A model generated the notes under the pieces. The model had not been told where the DNA came from and did not search any database. It was given only the letters and a program-made list of their open reading frames with translations. From positions 372,001-436,000 of the forward strand of contig JAWMQN010000002.1 in the NCBI GenBank assembly GCA_033283265.1: a DNA stretch of 64,000 nucleotides, in the 5' to 3' direction. This DNA comes from Mangrovimicrobium sp033283265. Its GTDB lineage: Bacteria; Pseudomonadota; Gammaproteobacteria; Pseudomonadales; Halieaceae. Positions 9,524 through 17,172 of this stretch are shown piece after piece. The position numbers and the translations under genes are program-made. Position 1 is the first letter of the stretch. Each line of letters begins with the position of its first letter.

Positions 9524-12500
9524 GCCTTCACCAAGAATATACGCACTACAATTACTCACATTTTATCTAGTTGGGCATTACCCACCCGCATATAGTTTTA
9601 CTTCCGAAAATACCAACTTGCCCGATTTCCAGCTGACACGCTCCAGCCTTAATCACTATATTGAACAGCCAACCATTACCAGCATATTTAAAGATAGCGG
9701 GGATTATTTATGGATTGGAACCCAGCAAGGAGCGTATGTATTTGACGGAGCAAATTCTAGAAGATACTCGTTTACTAACGATCGCTATAAATCCTCTGGG
9801 TCTAATATTTCGGGGATAACAGAGGATCATGAGAAACGGGTTATTCTGGTTATGCAATCCGGATCAATACTCCGCTGGATCGAAGATCAAGATCAATTTG
9901 AAATTCTCGAGACCAACGAGACCGATCTCACATCTGGATCTGCCAAGTTGTTATTCTCAACGGACTCATTTTTTGCTGTTAGTACAAAAACGGGAGTTTC
10001 GTTCATACCTTATACGTTCGATAAATCACTCGCAATAATAAATCAAAGCATTCGGCGCTCATTGACTGAGCAAATCATTTTCGGCTTTTCTCATTCACCA
10101 GATAATTTCTCTCTAATTTCGAGAAAAACTATCTATAACATTGAACTTAGTGATGAAATTCCGCATCAACGAAAGCTTTCACTACCAGATGAATTAAGTA
10201 TTACCGCAGCACAATCTCTTCCCCACGGACATTTGCTAATAGCCACAAAATCTAACGAGATTATCCGGATTAGTTTATCGAATCTCGAAATTATCGAGAA
10301 AATATCTACCGCGATAGATAGGGGCACTTATATAACCGACATACAGACCACAAACGATAATTTCATATTGGGGACTAATAATGGAATCTATGTTACAGAT
10401 CGGCTAGGAGTGCCAATAAATCATTTTGATCGTTCAAATTCTGATTTATCACACAACTACATCACTAAAATCCTTATTGATGAACCCATCTGGATAGGAA
10501 CCTACCAAGGCATCGATCAGTTAGCCACACCGAAAAATATAGTTAACACAAACTCCAGAAACTCTATTATCTATAGTGATGTTCAGTCTTTTGAAGAGAC
10601 TATCGACGGCAACTTGTGGGTAGGAACCTACAATGGGCTATTCTTGCGCGAAAAATCCAACGGAAAACATAGCGTTGTGGATTGGATAAGTAGTTCACTA
10701 CCTTCAAACAAAATCATGACCATGCTTCAATCAGGAGACAAACTCTGGTTAGGGCTTGAAGGCGAGGGAGTTCTAGTCGCAAATTTATCAGACAAATCCA
10801 CCTCAATACCATTCAGAAAATATCTTTTTGACGCGTCTATCACAAAAATATTTTTAGATTCCAACTCTAGAATATGGATTGCAAGCTATAACAAGGGGAT
10901 CTTTTATGTTAACGAGAGCAACGAACTCACCAAAGTTGATTCAATTGACGAGACCGGCATTATAGGGATATACGAAACTAGAGAGAAGGTTCTTGTCGCT
11001 ATATCGGAAACAAATCTGTACATATACTCCTCCTCAGAGCGCAAGTTTCGGCGAGCCAGTTTTTCCGGGGAAATGGCCGGAGTATTTCCTACTATTTTCT
11101 CAATACTTTCAACTTCCGATGGACTAGTTCTATTCGGAACAAAAGATCACGGAATATTTACTAGCGGCCGCATATCTAGCGAGAAAAATAATATTTATAC
11201 AGCGCGCCTAAAGAGCGACCTTAACATCTCCACGCTTACCATATACGCTTTGCATGAAGATCGAGCGGGAAATATTTGGGCTTCAACCAATAGTGGAATT
11301 TATATTTTCTACAAGGACGGCCGACCTACAGCACGTCTCACAAGATCGTCGGGTCTTCAAGGCAATGATTTCAACTTTGGATCCCACTATCAAACCAAGG
11401 ACGGAAGCCTGATTTTTGGAGGAGTACACGGATACAACATAATTTCCCCTGACAATTTTTACGTCTCAAGTAATACACCCCAGGTTCACATAAACTCCAT
11501 CTCGCTCCCTGGTCATGTTCTTTATGATCGTAATGTTATACACAATCAGCCGAAAGTAATTATCCCCGAAGGCGAGCCAGAACTTAGAATTCAATTTAGT
11601 ATCAGCGATTTTATCGACACCAGATTCAATGTTTACAAATTTAGACTAACGAATTTTGATGATGATTGGCAGTATGCAGATCATCATGGCCTAGCGATAT
11701 ATCGCCACCTAATACCTGGTTCGTATAAATTTACTGTAATAGGAGCCAATGCTAATGGGGTATGGAGCAAGAAACCTGCTGTGGTGGACATTTCGGTTTC
11801 CCCAAATAGGTGGCGAACGAAATACGCATATTGTTTGTACGTTTTCGCACTCTGCCTAATCGCCCTAGCACTACAAAAAATCCGCAAAATCAACCTCGAT
11901 CGCCTATCGGCCCTGACACTCGCCGATCAGTTACACGACAAATCCATAATGATGCAGAATGAATTTATTGAAGAACAGGAATACCACGACGAGGTGATTG
12001 CTGCAGTCCACAAGCAGAACCAGTTGACCCTGGATCTGGTGGACTCCTGTTTTAAGGTGTCACTCGAATCTGATCGACAGACGCATGCTTTCACTAAATA
12101 CTTCGACTGCCTTCGTGCTCTCGAGAACTCCTACTCCTACCAGACCGGACACCTGTCAGTAAATCTCCATGACTACGTGGCGGAGCTTGAACGAACTGTA
12201 AATGGCGGCCGGTCTACTGGAGTCAACGAGATCGTCACCATCAATCGAGCCAGTAACGATCCGCTTCGTGCAGATCTGGCATCACCCCTGGCAGTCATTA
12301 TATTTGAGCTGTATCAGAACGCACTTCGACACGCCTTTGTGCATGGAGAGCCTGTTGGTTATGTCGAAATATACTTCGCGCCCGACAAGGCTCCCCCAGA
12401 TGACCAGCCCTGCTACCGGCTGTGTGTCAGTGATGATGGCGTCGGGATTCCGCGCCAATTCGATATTCTCACTACTTCCACCCCAGGCTTTGCGGTTACT

Positions 12501-12653
12501 CGGCAGTTATGTCAATTGCTGTCAGCGAAGCTCGAGGATTCCAGTGACGAGGAGATGACACGCATCGAAGTCCTGATCCCTGTCGCCACACTCTTTCCCA
12601 TGGCTGCCACTTCCGAGTTGCGAGTTGTCCCGCCGACAAATACCATGGGCTGA
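9429..12653 (+). CDS. Second propeller sensor with HATPase output, no classical HisKA
   Basis: The frame opens at a TTG (9429) overlapping the previous gene; there is no ATG, and the true start may be TTG 9450, CTG 9495 or nearby, just before a hydrophobic signal-like stretch (YALQLLTFYLV). Up to 1074 residues: Reg_prop blades (LWIGTQQG, LWVGTYNG, IWIASYNKG), a Y_Y_Y domain (about 690-785), one membrane helix (about 798-818), a helical linker, and an ATPase domain with ELYQNALRHAF and SDDGVGIP. No HEIRTP-type phosphoacceptor is seen; the linker has HDEVIAAVH, reminiscent of the HisKA_2/HWE class. The paired position with the hybrid kinase suggests they act together. From about 11.95 kb the base composition returns to GC-rich inside this gene. 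Confidence 0.8.
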   Translation: MNIYKKKLNEFITNWINSTSTYLIDIFPVLRRPSPRIYALQLLTFYLVGHYPPAYSFTSENTNLPDFQLTRSSLNHYIEQPTITSIFKDSGDYLWIGTQQGAYVFDGANSRRYSFTNDRYKSSGSNISGITEDHEKRVILVMQSGSILRWIEDQDQFEILETNETDLTSGSAKLLFSTDSFFAVSTKTGVSFIPYTFDKSLAIINQSIRRSLTEQIIFGFSHSPDNFSLISRKTIYNIELSDEIPHQRKLSLPDELSITAAQSLPHGHLLIATKSNEIIRISLSNLEIIEKISTAIDRGTYITDIQTTNDNFILGTNNGIYVTDRLGVPINHFDRSNSDLSHNYITKILIDEPIWIGTYQGIDQLATPKNIVNTNSRNSIIYSDVQSFEETIDGNLWVGTYNGLFLREKSNGKHSVVDWISSSLPSNKIMTMLQSGDKLWLGLEGEGVLVANLSDKSTSIPFRKYLFDASITKIFLDSNSRIWIASYNKGIFYVNESNELTKVDSIDETGIIGIYETREKVLVAISETNLYIYSSSERKFRRASFSGEMAGVFPTIFSILSTSDGLVLFGTKDHGIFTSGRISSEKNNIYTARLKSDLNISTLTIYALHEDRAGNIWASTNSGIYIFYKDGRPTARLTRSSGLQGNDFNFGSHYQTKDGSLIFGGVHGYNIISPDNFYVSSNTPQVHINSISLPGHVLYDRNVIHNQPKVIIPEGEPELRIQFSISDFIDTRFNVYKFRLTNFDDDWQYADHHGLAIYRHLIPGSYKFTVIGANANGVWSKKPAVVDISVSPNRWRTKYAYCLYVFALCLIALALQKIRKINLDRLSALTLADQLHDKSIMMQNEFIEEQEYHDEVIAAVHKQNQLTLDLVDSCFKVSLESDRQTHAFTKYFDCLRALENSYSYQTGHLSVNLHDYVAELERTVNGGRSTGVNEIVTINRASNDPLRADLASPLAVIIFELYQNALRHAFVHGEPVGYVEIYFAPDKAPPDDQPCYRLCVSDDGVGIPRQFDILTTSTPGFAVTRQLCQLLSAKLEDSSDEEMTRIEVLIPVATLFPMAATSELRVVPPTNTMG

Positions 12654-12689
12654 GTCCTGACTTTTTTCTCACCGAGTTGCACACATCTC

Positions 12690-13580
12690 ATGCTGCACCG
12701 CACCCGTACAGAAGGCTTCGGCAGTGTCTGCCTGGTGACGCTTGGCGCCGCCGAAGATCTCGCGCACTCGGTTATTCCGCAACTTTTCGCCGAACTTGCG
12801 CGCATCAACGACAAGTACAGCGCACATTCTCCAGACAGCCTCATTACAGCCATCAACGCCAGAGCCGGGGCCGACGATGTCACGGCACTGGATGCCGAAT
12901 CACGACGGCTGTTCGAGTTGGTACTCGCTCTGCGCGCTGCCACCAACAATGTCTATGACCCTACCTCAAGCGTACTGAAGTCCCTCTACCAGAACGGGAC
13001 GCTCGTAGCTACCCCGTCTCAAACCGCTGAGTTACTTAACCGGGTCGGCTGGAGTCACGTGGTTTTGGACCAACGCGGCGTGGCCATTTCAAGGGCGGGA
13101 GTGTCGATCAATATCGACGCCTGTGCCCGCGCTTATGCCCTTGATTGCATGCGGAGCATTCTGGTCAGGCATGGCGTCAGGCACGCATGCATCGAACTCG
13201 CGCGGGATGCGGTCACCATTGGCAAGCAACCGGACGGGGCGAACTGGTTGATCGGGGTGCGCAGTCCGCTGGGTGCCAAATCCACTATCAGGCGAATCAA
13301 GGTAAATGATCGCGGCTTCTCCCAGCGCGGTGTTTTTGACCATCTATACACCTTTAATGGCGAAAGCTATGGCAATGCCCTCAGTCCGGTCGACGGTTAC
13401 CCGCTTCCGGGACTGGTCAGTGTCGGTGTTATCGCCGATAGCTGCCTGGACGCTTACTGTGCCGCTACGGTCGCGCGGATGAAAACCGAGCAGGCGGGCA
13501 TCGCCTTTCTCAACAAGACGGCGCTTCCCTGGCTGGCGATCAACCGGGAGCTGGCGAGCGCCGGGCCACTGGCTCGCTAG
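12690..13580 (+). CDS. ApbE-like FAD:protein FMN transferase, divergent
   Basis: 296 residues with the ApbE layout: an N-terminal GFGSVCLVTL strand, a YSAHSPDSLITAIN segment matching the usual Y/F-S-x-D/S-SELS-N region, a central INIDACARAYALD matching the FAD-binding DLGGIAKGYAVD motif, a NALSPVDGYPL segment matching HIIDPRTG, and VIADSCLDAYCAA near the C-terminus. Family members move FMN from FAD to a Thr/Ser of a target protein using Mg2+. Here several motif residues differ (DLGGIAKG reads NIDACARA), and no signal peptide or lipobox is seen, so it may be cytoplasmic or no longer a standard transferase. It lies 36 nt after the second sensor gene and could be cotranscribed with it. Confidence 0.7.
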   Translation: MLHRTRTEGFGSVCLVTLGAAEDLAHSVIPQLFAELARINDKYSAHSPDSLITAINARAGADDVTALDAESRRLFELVLALRAATNNVYDPTSSVLKSLYQNGTLVATPSQTAELLNRVGWSHVVLDQRGVAISRAGVSINIDACARAYALDCMRSILVRHGVRHACIELARDAVTIGKQPDGANWLIGVRSPLGAKSTIRRIKVNDRGFSQRGVFDHLYTFNGESYGNALSPVDGYPLPGLVSVGVIADSCLDAYCAATVARMKTEQAGIAFLNKTALPWLAINRELASAGPLAR

Positions 13581-13635
13581 TCGATCTCACGTCGTCCCGC
13601 GGAGGCAGAGCCGCAATTCGCGCCGCTCTCTGTGC

Positions 13636-14394
13636 TCAGGCCCCGGTAAACCTCGCGGGCCGCTTTTCCCTGGCGGCCGCCAGCCCCTCTCTCAGGTCAT
13701 TCGACTGGAGACAGCGTTCGACCAGTGCGAGGGCTGTTGCCTTGTCCGCGTTCCCGCTGGCGAAGCCATCGATGAGTTCATTCATGCTGCGCACCGCCAG
13801 CGGCGCAAGCCCGGCCAGCCCGGCCAGTTGCTCGGCTTCCGCTTGCGCCAGATCCTGCCGTGCGACCACCCTGGAGAGAAAACCGATGTCCCGCATTTGC
13901 CCGGCATTCAGTTCCTCGGCCCCTACCAGGAGGCGTTTGGCGGCATTCACCCCCAATTTTTCGACGAAACGCCGTATACCGTTCAGTGGGTAACAAAGCC
14001 CGATGGCCGCGGCCGGTACGCGCATGCGTATGCCCTGTGCAGCAATCCTGAAATCGCAGCTCAAGGCCAGTTCCACTCCACCGCCGAACAGGTTGCCGTT
14101 CAGCACTGCCACCGTGGGGAGTGCCAGGGCGGCCACCCTGTCGGTCATTGCCTGGAAATCATCGCCGCTGATTATTCCAGCCTCCAGGTCACCAAGGAAG
14201 GCGCCGGCACAGAATGTCTTGTCCCCTGCGCCGGTTATTACCAGCGCCCGCGCTTTCACATCGGCGGACACCAGGTCCAGTGCCCGGTGCAGTGATTCCA
14301 GTTCCGTAGCGCCCAGCGAGTTGTGGCGTTCCGGCCGCTTCAGGACAATTCTGTAACACTCCTCCCGGGTCTCCAGTACAACCGAATCTTCCAT
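13636..14394 (-). CDS. Enoyl-CoA hydratase/isomerase-family protein
   Basis: 252 residues, the usual crotonase-fold length. The CoA/oxyanion segments are visible: KRPERHNSL near the N-terminus, GAGDKTFCAGAFL and NGNLFGGGVELALSCDFRIA. The first catalytic Glu (GGVEL) is present, but the region where hydratases carry the second Glu reads VPAAAIGLCYPLNG, with Ala in its place, as in isomerases, decarboxylases and other non-hydratase members. The substrate is unknown. It is a single gene convergent with the ApbE-like gene and divergent from tag. Confidence 0.82.
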   Translation of the reverse strand: MEDSVVLETREECYRIVLKRPERHNSLGATELESLHRALDLVSADVKARALVITGAGDKTFCAGAFLGDLEAGIISGDDFQAMTDRVAALALPTVAVLNGNLFGGGVELALSCDFRIAAQGIRMRVPAAAIGLCYPLNGIRRFVEKLGVNAAKRLLVGAEELNAGQMRDIGFLSRVVARQDLAQAEAEQLAGLAGLAPLAVRSMNELIDGFASGNADKATALALVERCLQSNDLREGLAAAREKRPARFTGA

Positions 14395-14523
14395 CGCTAC
14401 TTTCCTTTCAATTTCTCATTACGTGAGTAAGCTGGTTTCCGGCACGACCAAACCGCATCGACTGGACAGCTATCAGGCGCCAACGCATACTTGGTCGCCC
14501 TGTTCCAAGACAAGATAAAAACC

Positions 14524-15105
14524 ATGACTGTACGGTGCACCTGGTGCGGCGACGACCCGCTCTACACCCAGTATCACGACCAGGAGTGGGGCGTGCCGGT
14601 CCGGGATGACCTGACACTGTTCGAATTCCTCACACTTGAGGGTGCCCAGGCCGGGCTATCCTGGATCACGGTACTGCGCAAGCGCGAGACGTACAGGTCG
14701 GCCTTCCATGGCTTCAAGCCGGAAAAGGTTGCCACCATGAGCGACGCGGCGCTGGAACGCTGCATGCAGAACCCCGGGCTTATTCGCAATCGCCGCAAAC
14801 TCTGGGCCACCCGCGGCAACGCCCGGGCCTTCCTGGAGGTCCAGGCTCAACACGGCAGCTTCAGCCAATACATGTGGGGTTTCGTCGACGGCAAGCCAAT
14901 CCAGAACCGCTGGAACAGCCTGGCGGAAGTCCCCGCCAATACACTGCTCTCGGATGCCATCAGCAAGGACCTGAAAAAGCGCGGTTTCAGCTTCGTCGGC
15001 TCCACGATAATCTACGCTCACATGCAGGCAACTGGCATGGTCAACGACCACACCACTGACTGCTTCCGACATAAGGAGTGTCGGGCTCTCGCAAAGTCGG
15101 CCTGA
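14524..15105 (+). CDS. tag: DNA-3-methyladenine glycosylase I
   Basis: 193 residues, close to the 187 of E. coli Tag, which removes 3-methyladenine from alkylated DNA in base-excision repair. The N-terminal RCTWCGDDPLYTQYHDQEWG holds the first Cys and the His of the structural zinc site; the C-terminal VNDHTTDCFRHKEC supplies the other His and Cys. LEGAQAGLSW contains the substrate-pocket Glu/Trp. The ATG at 14524 is chosen because it begins exactly at the family start (MTVRCTWCG); the TTG at 14491 only adds a non-conserved tail. Confidence 0.95.
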   Translation: MTVRCTWCGDDPLYTQYHDQEWGVPVRDDLTLFEFLTLEGAQAGLSWITVLRKRETYRSAFHGFKPEKVATMSDAALERCMQNPGLIRNRRKLWATRGNARAFLEVQAQHGSFSQYMWGFVDGKPIQNRWNSLAEVPANTLLSDAISKDLKKRGFSFVGSTIIYAHMQATGMVNDHTTDCFRHKECRALAKSA

Positions 15106-15118
15106 GCAGGCCCCGTCA

Positions 15119-16474
15119 ATGGCAAGCGAAAATTCTCTCACGACAGGCTCGCACAGTCGACGTGTCTGGCAACTGGCCTGGCCGACAATCGTTTCCAACC
15201 TGTTGCTGACCACGGTCCAGTTTGCCCATATCAAGATCGTTTCCGACCTGGGCACCGGTGCGGTAGCCGCCATAACCACCGGGCACCGTGTCTTCTTTCT
15301 CGTGCAGGCCATGATGATGGGACTATCGGTGGCTGCGACGGCGTTGATTTCCCGGCACTGGGGTGCGGGCAATCGACAACTGGCCAACATGGCCAACTGG
15401 AATTCCCTCGCTCTCTGCCTGCTACTCTCGGCGTTCACTACAGTGCCTCTGGTGCTCTTTTCCCTGCCGGTAGCAGCCCTTTTCGGCCTCGAGCAGGAAA
15501 CCACGCTGAAGGCATCCGACTTCATTTTCTGCTACGGCCTGTTTGCGGTCTTCATCTCCATTAACATGCTGCTGGCCGCCGGCTTGCGCGCCACGGGTGA
15601 CGTCATCACGCCCCTGTGGTTTCTCCTTGCCAGTGTGCTGCTGAACATCGTGCTGTCCTACAGCTTCGCCTACGGTGCTTTGGGCCTCCCGGCCCTGGGG
15701 GTTACCGGTGTCGGTCTAGGCGGTGGACTCGCGGCGGCAATACCCGCCCTGGCTTTCCTGTTCTGCTGGTGGCGTGGCATGTTCTCGTTGCAGGCGATAA
15801 AGCGCCGGGTGCTCGACCGACCGCAGATCCGGCAGCTCATCAGTATCGGCACGCCCGCGGTCCTCGAGCAGGGCTTCATCCAGATCGCCATGCTCGGTTT
15901 CTTCCTCTTCCTCGGTCACTACGGTACCGCCGCCTATGCCGCCTACGGCATCGGCATTTCCATCGTCTCCTTCTCCCTGGTCGTGGCGTTTGGTTTCGGC
16001 CTCGCAGCAGCGACCCTGGTCGGCCAGCAACTGGGCGCGGAGAACGTGGAAGGTGCAGTTACAGCAGGCTGGCGAGCGCTGAGAATGGCGATTGCAGCAA
16101 TGTGCCTGCTGTCGCTGCTGCTGGCGGTGTACGCCCGGGAACTCGCCGAGTTCATGATTTCCGATCCGGAGACGATCAGCCTGACCGCGGCATTCATATA
16201 CCTGATCGCCCTGTCGCAGCCGGTCATGGCTATCGAGATCACACTTGGCGGCGCCCTGCGCGGCGCCGGTGACACCCGCTTCCCGCTGATCGCGACCACC
16301 CTGGGCATGATCCTGGGGAGAATTATTCCAGCCATCATCTTCGTCAGCCTGGAATTTTCCGTCTACTGGATGTTCGCCACCACCCTGTTCGACTTCGCCC
16401 TCAAGGCGGTCATGCTGATCACCCGGTATCGCTCCGGCAAGTGGTTACACCTGCGACTGCAGTCTCAGCGGTAG
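15119..16474 (+). CDS. MATE-family multidrug/sodium antiporter
   Basis: 451 residues with about 12 hydrophobic helices in two similar halves, the MATE (NorM/DinF) fold. Recognisable pieces are RVWQLAWPTIVSNLL at the start, LAAGLRATGD in the first half and GGALRGAGDTRFPL in the equivalent place of the second half. Family members export cationic drugs or metabolites using a Na+ or H+ gradient across the inner membrane. It starts 13 nt after tag and is probably cotranscribed. Its end overlaps the convergent histidine phosphatase gene by 10 nt. Confidence 0.92.
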   Translation: MASENSLTTGSHSRRVWQLAWPTIVSNLLLTTVQFAHIKIVSDLGTGAVAAITTGHRVFFLVQAMMMGLSVAATALISRHWGAGNRQLANMANWNSLALCLLLSAFTTVPLVLFSLPVAALFGLEQETTLKASDFIFCYGLFAVFISINMLLAAGLRATGDVITPLWFLLASVLLNIVLSYSFAYGALGLPALGVTGVGLGGGLAAAIPALAFLFCWWRGMFSLQAIKRRVLDRPQIRQLISIGTPAVLEQGFIQIAMLGFFLFLGHYGTAAYAAYGIGISIVSFSLVVAFGFGLAAATLVGQQLGAENVEGAVTAGWRALRMAIAAMCLLSLLLAVYARELAEFMISDPETISLTAAFIYLIALSQPVMAIEITLGGALRGAGDTRFPLIATTLGMILGRIIPAIIFVSLEFSVYWMFATTLFDFALKAVMLITRYRSGKWLHLRLQSQR

Positions 16475-17172
16475 CTCACCAGGCTCTCGCCATACTCGAC
16501 GCCGAGCAGGCGCAAGTGGGAAGTCTCGTTGAAGCTCGCCAGTGACAGGCGCGAACCGGAGAACAGCAGCTGGCTGATCGCGCAATTGAACATGGGCTCG
16601 TAGAGCTTGTAGGTCGCGGTGCTCTCCAGTCCCAGCGCCATGGCGAGGATACTGGCTATGGTTCCACCTGAGCTGAATACCGCTACCGTGCAGCCACTGC
16701 CGTTGTGGGACATGAGTTCGTCTATCGCGGAGCGCACACCGGTACTGAATTCCCCCCAGGTCTGGATGCCGAACTCACTGCAGTCATTGCTCACCCAATA
16801 CTCGAACACCGCCGCGAGGACTTTCTGGTAGGACTTGCTGTCGCTGTGTGAGCGCGCCAGCAGTTCAGCCAAAGCCGGATCGCGAGACGCCAGGAAAGGC
16901 CCCAGTGCCTCGAACTGTTCGTCGTTGTCGATCTCGTTGAAGCGCGGGTCGACGATCAGTTCGCCACCCGCGGGCTGTGCCTGCATGACCAGCCCTGCGG
17001 TGTCCCGCTGGCGCTTGAGGCTGCCGCTGTAAATGGCATCGAACGCGATTCCACTGCGCTGGAAGTACTCACCGGTACGCATCGCCTGCAGGCGCCCGCG
17101 GTCGGAGAGGCGGTCGTAATCATCAGTGCCGAAAGACGCCTGGCCGTGGCGGATCAGGTAAAGCGTCGACAT
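16465..17172 (-). CDS. Histidine phosphatase (phosphoglycerate-mutase-like) family protein
   Basis: 235 residues. The phosphate-accepting motif LIRHGQASFG lies at residues 6-15, followed by LSDRGRLQA (second conserved Arg context), a middle Glu in the FNEIDNDE region, and the late VAVFSSGGTI. In canonical enzymes this last segment reads VVSHGG with a catalytic His; here Ser replaces it, which may lower activity. The substrate is not inferable. Its ATG overlaps the aceK stop (TGATG), so it is the last gene of the LLM-SDR-aceK operon. Confidence 0.8.
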   Translation of the reverse strand: MSTLYLIRHGQASFGTDDYDRLSDRGRLQAMRTGEYFQRSGIAFDAIYSGSLKRQRDTAGLVMQAQPAGGELIVDPRFNEIDNDEQFEALGPFLASRDPALAELLARSHSDSKSYQKVLAAVFEYWVSNDCSEFGIQTWGEFSTGVRSAIDELMSHNGSGCTVAVFSSGGTIASILAMALGLESTATYKLYEPMFNCAISQLLFSGSRLSLASFNETSHLRLLGVEYGESLVSYR

